Origin: Ferrimonas pelagia
GTDB taxonomy: Bacteria > Pseudomonadota > Gammaproteobacteria > Enterobacterales > Shewanellaceae
Assembly (NCBI RefSeq): GCF_039543565.1
Contig: NZ_BAABJZ010000099.1
Span: 35,032 to 99,031 of the forward strand
Direction of reading: 5' to 3'
Length of the DNA stretch: 64,000 bases
Each line of letters begins with the position of its first letter. Positions within the stretch are counted from its first letter, which is position 1. A model generated the notes under the pieces. That model was given only the letters and a program-made list of their open reading frames with translations, did not search any database and was not told the DNA's origin. This document shows, in pieces, positions 1 through 8,773 of the stretch. The translations under genes and the position numbers were made by a program.

Positions 1-2526
1 GCCGCCCAGACGCTGCTTGCCGGCGCCCAAGTCGATGAACAGCAGCTCAGAGTCACCCAAGTCGCTGCGCAGCTGCGGAGTGACCGTATTGCGAACGTCT
101 TCAACACGGCCGAAGGCGGTGATCACCAAGGACATCGGAGAGGTGACGGCCTTCTGCTCGCCATCCTGCTCCCAGGCGGTCTTCATGGACATGGAGTCCT
201 TGCCCACCGGGATGGTAATGCCCAGGGTCGGACACAGCTCTTCGCCCACGGCCTTAACCGCTTCATACAGGCCGGCATCCTCACCCGGGTGACCTGCGGC
301 GGACATCCAGTTGGCGGACAGCTTCACGTGCTTCAGCGCACCGATGTGAGCAGACGCCAGGTTGGTCAGGGACTCGCCCACGGCCATACGGGCGGAGGCA
401 CCGAAGTTGATCAGCGCCAGCGGGGTACGTTCCCCCATCGCCATGGCTTCACCCTGGTAGGAGTCCAGGGTCGCAGTGGTGACCGCGGCGTTGGCCACCG
501 GGATCTGCCAAGGACCGACCATCTGATCCCGCGCCACCATACCGGTAACGGAGCGATCGCCGATGGTGATCAGGAAGGTCTTCTCGGCCACCGCCGGCAG
601 ACGCAGCACGCGGCGGATCGCATCTTGTACGCTGACACCACTCATGTCCAAAGCCGGGGAAGCGCACTGCGCGGTGATCGCCTCGCGGTGCATCTTCGGC
701 GCTTTGCCCAACAGCACGTCCATCGGCATATCGATCGGGGTGTTGTCGAAGTGGCTGTCTTCCAGAGTCAGGTGACGCTCTTCCAGGGCTTCACCGATCA
801 CGGCGTAAGGCGCGCGCTCTCGCTGGCAGATCTCGTCAAATTTCGCCAGGTTCTGGGGCGCAACGGCCATCACGTAGCGTTCCTGAGATTCGTTACACCA
901 CAGCTCCAGCGGCGTCATGCCCGGCTCATCTGAGAGAATGTCGCGCAGCTGGAACTTGGCACCACGGCCACCGTCGTCCACCAGCTCAGGCATGGCGTTA
1001 GACAAGCCGCCCGCGCCCACATCGTGGATAAAGGCGATGGGGTTGTCGTCACCCAACTGCCAGCAGCGATCGATCACTTCCTGACAGCGACGCTCAATTT
1101 CCGGGTTCTCACGCTGTACGGAGGCAAAATCCAGATCCTCGGAGGATTGACCGGAGGCCATGGAGGACGCCGCAGAGCCACCCAGGCCGATGTTCATCGC
1201 CGGGCCACCCAGCACGATCAGCTTGGCGCCGACCGGGATCTCGCCCTTCTGTACGTGATCTTCGCGGATGTTACCGAAGCCACCGGCCAGCATGATCGGC
1301 TTGTGGTAACCACGCACCTCAGAGCCGTTAAAGCTCTGCACTTCCTGCTCGTAAGTACGGAAATAACCGTTCAGCGCAGGACGACCGAATTCGTTGTTGA
1401 ACGCGGCGCCGCCCAGCGGGCCTTCGATCATGATGTCCAGCGGGGTGACGATGCGATCCGGCTTGCCGTACTGCTTCTCCCACGGCTGTTCGAAGCCCGG
1501 GATGTTCAGGTTGGACACGGTGAAACCGGTCAGGCCGGCTTTTGGCTTGGAGCCGCGGCCGGTGGCGCCTTCGTCGCGAATTTCACCGCCGGAGCCGGTG
1601 GCGGCACCCGGATACGGGGAGATGGCGGTCGGGTGATTATGGGTTTCCACCTTCATCAGGATGTGGACCGGCTCCTGGTGGTAGCGGTAGGTGCCGTCCT
1701 GATCGGCAAAGAAGCGACCGCCTTCGGAGCCGGTCATCACCGCGGCGTTGTCCTTGTACGCGGACAAGGTCTCTTCCGGGGTCACTTCAAAAGTGTTCTT
1801 GATCATCTTAAACAGCGACTTGGGCTGCTCTACGCCGTCGATGGTCCAATCGGCGTTGAAGATCTTGTGACGACAGTGCTCTGAGTTCGCCTGGGCGAAC
1901 ATGTACAGCTCGATGTCGTTCGGGTTACGACCCAGTTTGGTGAAGTTGGCGACCAGGTAATCGATCTCATCTTCGGCCAGAGCCAGGCCCATCTCAACGT
2001 TGGCCTGCTCCAGAGCAGCACGGCCGCCCTCAAGGATCTCAACGCTGGTAAATGGTTTGGGCTCGGAGGCTTCAAACAGCACCTTGGCATCGTCAAAGGT
2101 GGGCAGTACCGCTTCCACCATACGATCGTGAATAAGGCCCAGCAGCACTTTTTGCTGCTCATCACTCAATTCATCTTCCAACTGGATATACCAAGCCAGA
2201 CCGCGCTCCAGACGTCGCACTTCAGACAGGCCACAGTTATGGGCGATGTCAGTAGCCTTGGAGGCCCAAGGAGAAATGGTGCCAGGGCGCGGCACCACCA
2301 ACAACAGTTTACCGGCTGGCTCGTGCTCTTCCATACGGGGGCCGTAAGTCAGGATCTGGGCTAATTGCTGGGCGTGTTGTTGGGACAGCGAAGCTGAGAG
2401 ATGGGCGAAGTGGTAGTGTTCAGCGTAGAGGTCGGAAACGGGCAGGTTGGCGTCACGGCAAGCTTCTAGTAGCTTGGTTACCCGAAACGCGGACAGTGCC
2501 GGCGCGCCGCGAAGGATCTCAATCAC
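1..2526 (-). CDS. purL: Phosphoribosylformylglycinamidine synthase, 3' end outside window
   Basis: PurL makes phosphoribosylformylglycinamidine (FGAM) from FGAR, glutamine and ATP in de novo purine synthesis. The frame read on the minus strand from a GTG at 2526 runs 842 codons without a stop to base 1, about two thirds of the roughly 1,290 residues of large gammaproteobacterial PurL. Recognisable segments include MIEILRGAPALSAFR at the N-terminus, QANSEHCRHKIFN and KVETHNHPTAISP around the ATP site, and HDVGAGGLSNAMPELVDDGG. The glutaminase domain lies beyond the window. Divergence from mltF with tadA beyond is the enterobacterial order too. GTG is preferred because it gives the family N-terminus directly. 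Confidence 0.97.
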   Translation of the reverse strand, partial: MIEILRGAPALSAFRVTKLLEACRDANLPVSDLYAEHYHFAHLSASLSQQHAQQLAQILTYGPRMEEHEPAGKLLLVVPRPGTISPWASKATDIAHNCGLSEVRRLERGLAWYIQLEDELSDEQQKVLLGLIHDRMVEAVLPTFDDAKVLFEASEPKPFTSVEILEGGRAALEQANVEMGLALAEDEIDYLVANFTKLGRNPNDIELYMFAQANSEHCRHKIFNADWTIDGVEQPKSLFKMIKNTFEVTPEETLSAYKDNAAVMTGSEGGRFFADQDGTYRYHQEPVHILMKVETHNHPTAISPYPGAATGSGGEIRDEGATGRGSKPKAGLTGFTVSNLNIPGFEQPWEKQYGKPDRIVTPLDIMIEGPLGGAAFNNEFGRPALNGYFRTYEQEVQSFNGSEVRGYHKPIMLAGGFGNIREDHVQKGEIPVGAKLIVLGGPAMNIGLGGSAASSMASGQSSEDLDFASVQRENPEIERRCQEVIDRCWQLGDDNPIAFIHDVGAGGLSNAMPELVDDGGRGAKFQLRDILSDEPGMTPLELWCNESQERYVMAVAPQNLAKFDEICQRERAPYAVIGEALEERHLTLEDSHFDNTPIDMPMDVLLGKAPKMHREAITAQCASPALDMSGVSVQDAIRRVLRLPAVAEKTFLITIGDRSVTGMVARDQMVGPWQIPVANAAVTTATLDSYQGEAMAMGERTPLALINFGASARMAVGESLTNLASAHIGALKHVKLSANWMSAAGHPGEDAGLYEAVKAVGEELCPTLGITIPVGKDSMSMKTAWEQDGEQKAVTSPMSLVITAFGRVEDVRNTVTPQLRSDLGDSELLFIDLGAGKQRLGG

Positions 2527-2614
2527 GTCGATTCACCTTATAGTGTTATGGTGCAGGGTATTATTATTCCCCTTTATTGTTCGATGCTGATATCCATGTC
2601 CCCAAAAACAGGAC

Positions 2615-2627
2615 CTGAAACGTTCAG
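2615..2627. promoter_or_regulatory. Possible PurR-type dyad upstream of purL
   Basis: A perfect 13-base dyad CTGAAACGTTCAG lies in the purL-mltF gap, about 90 bases upstream of the purL start. Its core AAACGTT resembles the centre of the PurR operator (GCAAACGTTTNC-like), but the outer bases differ. purL is a PurR target in Escherichia coli. The match is only partial, so this is a weak call. Confidence 0.3.
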
Positions 2628-2737
2628 ACATTGACCAGGGGATTTAGAGGTGGCGGTATTATAAGGAAAAGTCTTTGGCAAAGCACCCCTACGAGGTACG
2701 AATGACAGGGAGACTGCGGGCTCAGCAAAAGGAAAAA

Positions 2738-4147
2738 ATGCGATCTTTATTGCAAAGTTTTGCTTACGCCCATTTGGGACTCACCCTTACCGCCTGTGTC
2801 GAGTTTGAACAAAACTCACCCCCCTCTCGTCCTGAGCTACCCGAGGTGTTAGTGGTTGGCACCCTCAGCAGTCCAAGCAGTTACCAGATCAGAGGCCAAG
2901 GCCCCGTCGGCTTTGATTATGAATTGGCACAGGAGTTTGGCGATTACCTCCAGCGCCGGGTCAAAGTAACACCTTACAGCTCCATGGAAACACTGTTTCA
3001 AGCAATGGACGCCGGTGAGGTCGATCTGATGGCAGCAGCCCTCACTCGTACACCGTTGCGACAGCAATTTTGGCACTTTGGCCCCCCTCTTTATGATGTC
3101 ACCCCGAAACTGATCTACCGCCATGATCGCCCCAAACCAGTCGATCTCGGTGATGTCACCCTCAGCTTGGTGGTCGTGAAAGGGTCAAGCCATGCTGAAC
3201 TGCTACATCAAGCTAAGAGCCTCGACTACCCCAACCTTGAATGGGGCGAAACCGTCGAATATGACAGCGATGAGCTGGCCGCGATGGTGGCCCAAGGTCA
3301 ACTCGATTACACCTTGATCGACTCCACTCACCTGGCCCTTAATCAAAGATACCATCCTACGCTTAGGGCCGCGTTTGACGTTGGCCCCCCGCTGCCCGTG
3401 GCTTGGGCACTCCCAAAACAACGCCATGATCCCCTGTTCAGTGCCTTGCTGGACTTCTGGGACAGCGAAGTCAAATCCGGTCGTCTCAAGCGCCTAGAAG
3501 AAAAGTACTTCGGTCATGTTCAACGCTTCGATTTTGTCGATACCCGCGCCTTTATCCGAGCCGTAGCGACAGAGCTACCGCGCTATCAAGCCTTATTTCA
3601 GCAATATGCCGGTGAACTCGATTGGCGTAAATTAGCAGCCGTGAGTTACCAAGAATCCCACTGGGATCCCAATGCCCGCTCTCCGACCGGCGTAAGGGGG
3701 TTGATGATGTTGACCCAGTCCACGGCCAAACGCATGGGGATCAGTAACCGGCTGGATCCAGAGCAAAGCATCCGCGGAGGTTCCGCTTATCTCCAACAAT
3801 TAATCACTCGATTACCTCCCAACATTCCGGAGGACGAAGCCATGTGGTTTGCCCTCGCAGCCTACAACATCGGCTTAGGTCATCTCGAAGACGCCCGAGT
3901 GATCACCCAACGTCACGGCAAAGACCCCAACAACTGGGGAGACGTGAAACAACACTTACCCTTACTGCGTCAACGAAAGCACTACGAACGAACCAAATAC
4001 GGCTTCGCCCGGGGCGACGAAGCCGCACACTATGTCGCGAACATTCGGCGTTATTACGACACCCTACTCTGGCTCGACCAACAAATTTCCCCGGCCGAAG
4101 AGACAGCAGGTACCGCAACAGTTGGTGACACAGATCTCAGTCCATAA
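2738..4147 (+). CDS. mltF: Membrane-bound lytic murein transglycosylase F
   Basis: MltF cleaves the glycan strands of peptidoglycan and releases 1,6-anhydromuropeptides at the outer membrane. The 469-residue product has a short hydrophobic N-terminus ending LGLTLTAC (possible lipobox), a solute-binding-protein-like domain (about residues 35-265) and a C-terminal SLT domain. The catalytic Glu is E306 in YQESHW, followed by SPTGVRGLMMLT and WFALAAYNIGLGHL, close to the E. coli protein. The ATG at 2738 was chosen because AAGGA lies five bases upstream; an in-frame upstream start at 2675 would add 21 polar residues before the signal. Divergent from purL, as in enterobacteria. Confidence 0.95.
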   Translation: MRSLLQSFAYAHLGLTLTACVEFEQNSPPSRPELPEVLVVGTLSSPSSYQIRGQGPVGFDYELAQEFGDYLQRRVKVTPYSSMETLFQAMDAGEVDLMAAALTRTPLRQQFWHFGPPLYDVTPKLIYRHDRPKPVDLGDVTLSLVVVKGSSHAELLHQAKSLDYPNLEWGETVEYDSDELAAMVAQGQLDYTLIDSTHLALNQRYHPTLRAAFDVGPPLPVAWALPKQRHDPLFSALLDFWDSEVKSGRLKRLEEKYFGHVQRFDFVDTRAFIRAVATELPRYQALFQQYAGELDWRKLAAVSYQESHWDPNARSPTGVRGLMMLTQSTAKRMGISNRLDPEQSIRGGSAYLQQLITRLPPNIPEDEAMWFALAAYNIGLGHLEDARVITQRHGKDPNNWGDVKQHLPLLRQRKHYERTKYGFARGDEAAHYVANIRRYYDTLLWLDQQISPAEETAGTATVGDTDLSP

Positions 4148-4376
4148 AGAAAGCAACCTGCCTGCCTCTCAATTCTGAACCGGCACGTGATAACCGGCAC
4201 CGTTTATGGTATTTACTTGTCTTGACAATGAGATAGCACAAGCGCAAGGTGAATACATGGGAACAGAAGTGGCATCTTCGTTTTGTCATATCCGTGACAT
4301 GGGGAAGTCACTCTTTCAACCCACAATCACAGTAAGAATGAATAGGAACAGCTAGAAGAGTAAGGGAGGTCACACT

Positions 4377-4532
4377 ATGGCCAAAGGTAGTCGTCGCAAC
4401 AAGGCACTGAGCAGCAATCTAAGTCGTCGCCGCCAGTGTCGAAAACGCACCCACATGCGCGTTGTTCATCGAAGTAAGATGTTTACCCAGATTCACAATG
4501 ATGAACTGGCACCGTCCGAAGCCAGTTTTTGA
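4377..4532 (+). CDS. Small basic protein, 51 residues, unknown
   Basis: An ATG at 4377 follows GGGAGGT with a six-base spacer, one of the strongest ribosome-binding sites in the window. It opens a 51-codon frame ending TGA at 4530-4532. The product is strongly basic (MAKGSRRNKALSSNL, then SRRRQCRKRTHMRVVHRSKM) with a more acidic tail. It is not a signal peptide or membrane segment, and nucleic-acid or ribosome binding would be a guess. Its last 40 bases overlap the 3' end of tadA on the other strand. I do not recognise the family. The ribosome-binding site and start are the evidence; conservation is untested. Confidence 0.5.
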   Translation: MAKGSRRNKALSSNLSRRRQCRKRTHMRVVHRSKMFTQIHNDELAPSEASF

Positions 4533-5005
4533 GCCTTCTTTAAGGCTTTCTTCTCCGCCCTGCGCCGCCGAAAAAACGCGCTTAACTGCTCCGCGCAGGG
4601 CTCAGCCAACACGCCACCAACCACTTCCGGCCAGTGATTGAGTTTCGGGTGATCCAACAAATTCATCACGCTGCCCGCCGCACCGGTTTTGAGATCGGAC
4701 GCGCCAAACACCACTCGCCCGACACGGGCATGCACCAACGCCCCCGCGCACATAGGGCACGGCTCCAGCGTCACGTATAAGGTCGTGTCCAGCATCCGGT
4801 AATTTTCCAGCTTTGGACCCGCCAAGCGCAAACATTGCATCTCAGCGTGAGCTGATGGGTCATGATCAATAATGGAGCGATTGTAACCCTCAGCCAACAC
4901 CTCATCACCGCGCACCAACACCGCACCAACGGGCACCTCACCGATGGCCTCCGCCATAGATGCAAGCTCCATCGCCCGCACCATCCACTTTTCATCTTGT
5001 TGCAT
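4493..5005 (-). CDS. tadA: tRNA-specific adenosine deaminase
   Basis: TadA deaminates A34 of tRNA-Arg(ACG) to inosine so that it reads CGU, CGC and CGA. The 170-residue product has the cytidine/deoxycytidylate deaminase zinc site: HAE in PSAHAEMQCLRLAG supplies the His ligand and the proton-shuttling Glu, and PCPMCAGALVHARV supplies the two Cys ligands. The N-terminal stretch KWMVRAMELASMA and GEVPVGAVLV match the family. The frame is open 12 codons further upstream, but the ATG at 5005 has GGAA eight bases before it and gives the usual length. The Lys/Arg-rich tail is typical. The gene faces mltF. Confidence 0.95.
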   Translation of the reverse strand: MQQDEKWMVRAMELASMAEAIGEVPVGAVLVRGDEVLAEGYNRSIIDHDPSAHAEMQCLRLAGPKLENYRMLDTTLYVTLEPCPMCAGALVHARVGRVVFGASDLKTGAAGSVMNLLDHPKLNHWPEVVGGVLAEPCAEQLSAFFRRRRAEKKALKKAQKLASDGASSSL

Positions 5006-5285
5006 CAGATCATTCCACAGCCGACAGGGCCAATAATGCATGTATCAAAACGTCCTAGGGTATCGAAAAAACACCACAGTGTTTAGTGCTAATCCTTACC
5101 AGTCAAGCTACAACCAATGACAAGAACCTACCGGAACAACAGGATCTAATTCTGAAAGCCCCCAACCTATCGATATGGACGCATTTTTCACCTAACCACT
5201 GCAACACCTAAAAACACCCGCTCATGTTTACTTTTGAGCGCTCTCCGATTATCTTTCACTAAAGGTTTTTCATACCTAAGATCTC

Positions 5286-6077
5286 ATGGACGAGAATAGA
5301 AATAGTCAAAGCCCGATGACAGTGTCTCCGACGAGGCTGTCATGGCAATATGTAAAATCTGTTGGCCTATCCATTGTCGGATTGATGCTGGCTTTTGGTA
5401 GCTGGAGTGATACCAAGCAGCTTTCTATTTCACTCTATCACAGCGCAATTTCGAACTTTACACATAATGTCGAGCTAGCTCAACTTGATAAACTCGATGT
5501 TGGAAACTACCTTCCTTTTGCTGAATTAACATTTGGAACACCACAAGTAATTAAAACATCACGCCTTATTGAAGGTGTACAATTTAGATACCACAAGAAC
5601 AACAAATACCTTCTTACCCTTATCGTTAAAAATGAAATTATTGAAGGGTATATTGTTGAGTCACTGATGATGTTCGAAAACTTGGGCTTACCCGGTCAAT
5701 TTCAGCCACCAGTCCCCTTTTTAGAAGCTTTTCTTGGACAACAACCATTTGATAAATTTACCTTTCCTGATAATGGCTTATGGCTTGATACAGCCAACTT
5801 GGTTTATTTTATAGAACAACATCAAATGGGAGCTCCTGGGCTTTTCCTCAATGTTTTCCTTGGCTATATAGAGCATGAGCGTCATCATGACACGTCAGCT
5901 GAAATGCTAGTTAAACTCGACCAAGCACTCATCTATGACAACATGGAAGCAACTGAAACCAGCTTAAGTAACTTTCGCCGTCACCAAGTACCAAACCTTT
6001 ATGCTGTCAGCAAGCATACAGGCTCAATTGTAGCGGAAGCATTGTTAACAAAGTACGAATTCAATACATATTTCTAA
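5286..6077 (+). CDS. Membrane-anchored protein of unknown function
   Basis: The 263-residue product has one probable membrane helix near residues 26-43 (VGLSIVGLMLAFGSW) and a long soluble remainder with no motif I can assign. The gene is visibly richer in A and T than purL, tadA or the genes after 8 kb, which could mean horizontal origin or weak selection. No clear ribosome-binding site precedes the ATG at 5286, and a second in-frame ATG lies at 5316. It starts a run of five plus-strand genes, 21 bases before an LPP20-like gene, so a role at the envelope is plausible by context only. Confidence 0.7.
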   Translation: MDENRNSQSPMTVSPTRLSWQYVKSVGLSIVGLMLAFGSWSDTKQLSISLYHSAISNFTHNVELAQLDKLDVGNYLPFAELTFGTPQVIKTSRLIEGVQFRYHKNNKYLLTLIVKNEIIEGYIVESLMMFENLGLPGQFQPPVPFLEAFLGQQPFDKFTFPDNGLWLDTANLVYFIEQHQMGAPGLFLNVFLGYIEHERHHDTSAEMLVKLDQALIYDNMEATETSLSNFRRHQVPNLYAVSKHTGSIVAEALLTKYEFNTYF

Positions 6078-6098
6078 TCTTTACATATATGGCTAAAT

Positions 6099-7040
6099 AT
6101 GCGCATCCTCATTTTCCTTATCTTTTTGGTATATCCGCTCTTTGCTTGCCATTCAGTTCAAGCGGCCCCCGCCTGGTTTGGTAACCCGCCCAATGACGAT
6201 CCCACATCAATGCATGGTACAGGACAAGGCCACACTCCCCAAAGGGCTAATAGCCAAGCATTAAAAGCGATAGCCAGTCAACTAAAAATCACGATCTCAG
6301 CTCAAAGTGAAAGCCGAATAAATATCTATAATGGTCAACTCAGTGAAAGGCACCAGCAAATCATAAAAACAAAAGTCCCTCCCCTACCAATCGAAGGATA
6401 TACCGAGGTTAAAACCATTAACCAAGGCGGTGTTTACTATGCTCACTTGAAGATCACTCGTGACAGGTTAGCACGAGGGCTGACTAATGAACTTCAACGG
6501 TTAGATACAAAGATCGCCAATCTCCGCTCGTTACCAGACAGCGACCTAAGTTTGCTTGCCATACTGGTTCAACATCACCAGTCACTACTTCAAGCCTCTC
6601 AACTGATCGACGTTATCGAACTCTTAGGCTATCAAACCCCTAGCGTTGACAATATTGACTGGGCGACAAATGAACTACCCAAGAGGCTCAGAGAAGCTTC
6701 CGTAGCGTTGATAATCAGTGGCGCGAGCGAAGACTTTCATTTATCCCTACAAAATTGGATCACTGATGCCGGGTTAGCTATTAATAGCGATTCGTCATTA
6801 GCCACGATCCATATCGAGATAAAACCCCATGATACTCGATACCTGTTCAGCCAGCATCACCGTAAAGTCGACGCCAACTTAAAAGTATACGATGCCAACG
6901 ATTTAATTTTAACTGAAGCAATAAGTAAAACAGGAGTGTCGAGTCTAAACGGTGAACTGGCTAAGGTTTCTGCTGAATTACAGCTACTGAAGCAATTACA
7001 AGAGCATGACGTTTGGCACTTACTCACCTCTTCGATGTGA
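6099..7040 (+). CDS. LPP20-like exported protein
   Basis: The 313-residue product starts with a hydrophobic export signal ending SVQAAPAWF. LFAC inside it is a poor lipobox, so a soluble periplasmic form is more likely than a lipoprotein. Residues about 25-125 have the LPP20 pattern: PAWFGNPP, a Gly-rich turn, then an Ala/Gln-rich helix (ANSQALKAIASQLKITIS) and a second strand-helix unit. LPP20 proteins include Helicobacter Lpp20 and the flagellar outer-membrane protein FlgP. The C-terminal half is unassigned and could be a second envelope domain. It is followed at 57 bases by a CsgG/LpoB-like lipoprotein gene. The AT-rich composition resembles the preceding gene. Confidence 0.7.
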   Translation: MRILIFLIFLVYPLFACHSVQAAPAWFGNPPNDDPTSMHGTGQGHTPQRANSQALKAIASQLKITISAQSESRINIYNGQLSERHQQIIKTKVPPLPIEGYTEVKTINQGGVYYAHLKITRDRLARGLTNELQRLDTKIANLRSLPDSDLSLLAILVQHHQSLLQASQLIDVIELLGYQTPSVDNIDWATNELPKRLREASVALIISGASEDFHLSLQNWITDAGLAINSDSSLATIHIEIKPHDTRYLFSQHHRKVDANLKVYDANDLILTEAISKTGVSSLNGELAKVSAELQLLKQLQEHDVWHLLTSSM

Positions 7041-7097
7041 GCACAGGAACAATACTAACGGTTCCAATTTCAACACCATTTTCACAAGGAAGGTAAT

Positions 7098-8099
7098 ATG
7101 AAAAAACGTATCTCGCTATCAACCGCTGCCCTGACCATCGCCATGGTGTCTGGCTGCGTTTCAACTGGCCCCAGCAATACCAAGATCTCATCTTTGCCAG
7201 ATATTCAGATGCAAGACGTCGAGAATATGCCCAGCAAATTGTTTTCCAACGAACAATACACTGTCATCGTCATGCCGACAGTTGTAGGCGCCTCCGGTGT
7301 CAATAAAGACGTCGTGCAACGACAATTCCAAATATCACTGGATAATATTCTGGCAGAGGCCGGAATTCAGACCATCGATCGCGACATGCATGAGCAACTC
7401 ATTGACGAGCTACAACTAGCAGAGAGTGCAGGTCGCCTGAACTTTGAAGGCCCGATGATCGCTGACTTTGCCATCTACAGTAACGTCAGTACCGCAACGA
7501 TCCGCCCCAAGTACTTAGACGGCCTTTCACCGCCTAACTGCGCCTATTACGGTGATATCCAGGGTCAGGTTCGCATTGTTGAATTACCCTCTATGCGCCA
7601 CATTGCAACCACTGCAATGCATGGAACGCAAACAGAAACTCGACCAACTTTCGATCCAGCCTGCCCTATGACCCACACTTTGGTCGAATCCATGATGAAT
7701 AACTCGTCCAACGACGCCCTACAATCTGCTAAGACGGAGCTACGCAATCACATGACGCCTAAGGGGCATGTGATCGCCCGCCGTGGAAACGACAGTCTGA
7801 ATGTTTTCAAGGTCTCATTAGGGATCGCACGAGGCGCCAAGCCCGGTGAGAAAGTGGAGATCTTCCGAAATCGTATCAACCAGTACGACACCGGCGAGGT
7901 TGAGAGCGAAATCATTGTTGTTGCCGAAGGTAAGTTCACAGAATCCATTGACGGCCGAAGCTCATGGATAGAGCTCACCAATAGCAATAAGGCTGATTTG
8001 ATCCTTCGAGGCGACATGGTTCGCATCGTTCATGAAGACTCCTTACTCGAAAGTGCAGACAAGAGTTGGAAAAACCTCAAAAAAACGCTTTCATTCTAA
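7098..8099 (+). CDS. CsgG/LpoB-like outer-membrane lipoprotein
   Basis: The 333-residue product has a lipoprotein signal (MKKRISLSTAALTIAMVSGC) with the modified Cys at residue 20. Residues about 54-140 follow the alternating strand-helix pattern of the CsgG N-domain/LpoB fold: a strand YTVIVMPTVV, a helix ending in LAEAGIQTIDRDMHEQLIDE, then a strand ADFAIYSNVS. This pattern is shared by CsgG, FlgT and the penicillin-binding-protein activator LpoB; which it resembles most needs structure comparison. The start is set by AAGGAAGGTAAT before ATG. The C-terminal region (residues about 235-333) looks like a beta-rich domain of unknown kind. It lies between two LPP20-like genes. Confidence 0.68.
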   Translation: MKKRISLSTAALTIAMVSGCVSTGPSNTKISSLPDIQMQDVENMPSKLFSNEQYTVIVMPTVVGASGVNKDVVQRQFQISLDNILAEAGIQTIDRDMHEQLIDELQLAESAGRLNFEGPMIADFAIYSNVSTATIRPKYLDGLSPPNCAYYGDIQGQVRIVELPSMRHIATTAMHGTQTETRPTFDPACPMTHTLVESMMNNSSNDALQSAKTELRNHMTPKGHVIARRGNDSLNVFKVSLGIARGAKPGEKVEIFRNRINQYDTGEVESEIIVVAEGKFTESIDGRSSWIELTNSNKADLILRGDMVRIVHEDSLLESADKSWKNLKKTLSF

Positions 8100-8184
8100 T
8101 TTGTTGGCCAGCAGCCCTCATAACCAGAGGGCTGCCTGACTGGATGTACTTAATCAGCACTTCTCCCTCGTTAAGGATAATGTG

Positions 8185-8760
8185 ATGCAGAAGACAATCT
8201 TTCTACCAATCATTTTTTCTGGCCTACTTTGGGGCTGCAGCAGCAATCAAGACACTGTACTGCAATGCACCTTCCCGGACGCGGCCGATCAGGCTGCGCC
8301 AGCTTGGGTCTGCGATGAAAGCCTCAAAGGCTACGCCCTGACCGGCGTCGGCTTTGCCAAGCAAAACCCAGCAGGTATTGGCTTTATGAAGGACGTTGCG
8401 TCCAACGATGCTCGGGTCAAAATGGCGCAAGCCTTCCGCACTCAGGTAGCCGCCGTGTTCCGTCAAAGTGTGAGCGTGACCGGCTCAGACGGCGATGACG
8501 CGACCGAAACCCTGATTGAATCCGCCTCCCGCAATGTTACAGAGCAGGCTCTGTCCGGAACCCGTGTCATCAAGTCTCGCACCAGCCCATCCGGCGCTAT
8601 GTATGTGCTGATCGGCATGTCCGACGCGGACTACGAGCGCACGTTAAAAAACGCGATTAGTGTCAGCAAAACCAAAGACAGCGAATTGTGGCAGCGCTTT
8701 AAGGAAGAAAAAGCGATTGAGTCACTGGAAGCCTTAATGGGCCGCACCAATAAACTGTAA
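8185..8760 (+). CDS. LPP20-family lipoprotein
   Basis: The 191-residue product has the lipoprotein signal MQKTIFLPIIFSGLLWGC with the lipidated Cys at residue 18. It then shows the LPP20 pattern: PAWVCDESLKGYALTGVGFA, an Ala-rich helix (SNDARVKMAQAFRTQVAAVF), a strand (QSVSVTG), and a second unit TRVIKSRTSPSGAMYVLIGM. The GTG at 8182 is also in frame, but AAGGA sits seven bases before the ATG at 8185. It lies 13 bases upstream of a lytic transglycosylase gene, so the two are probably cotranscribed and translated together. Composition is back to the window's usual GC-richness. Confidence 0.78.
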   Translation: MQKTIFLPIIFSGLLWGCSSNQDTVLQCTFPDAADQAAPAWVCDESLKGYALTGVGFAKQNPAGIGFMKDVASNDARVKMAQAFRTQVAAVFRQSVSVTGSDGDDATETLIESASRNVTEQALSGTRVIKSRTSPSGAMYVLIGMSDADYERTLKNAISVSKTKDSELWQRFKEEKAIESLEALMGRTNKL

Positions 8761-8773
8761 CAAAGGAACCGCT

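Noticed and set aside
289..933. Plus-strand open frame of 214 codons, and other plus-strand frames between 17 and 2364
   Set aside because: They are antisense to purL, which is unmistakable on the minus strand. They have His/Arg-rich shadow composition and no ribosome-binding site.
2675..2737. mltF start at 2675
   Set aside because: It adds 21 polar residues before the signal sequence; the ATG at 2738 has AAGGA at the right distance.
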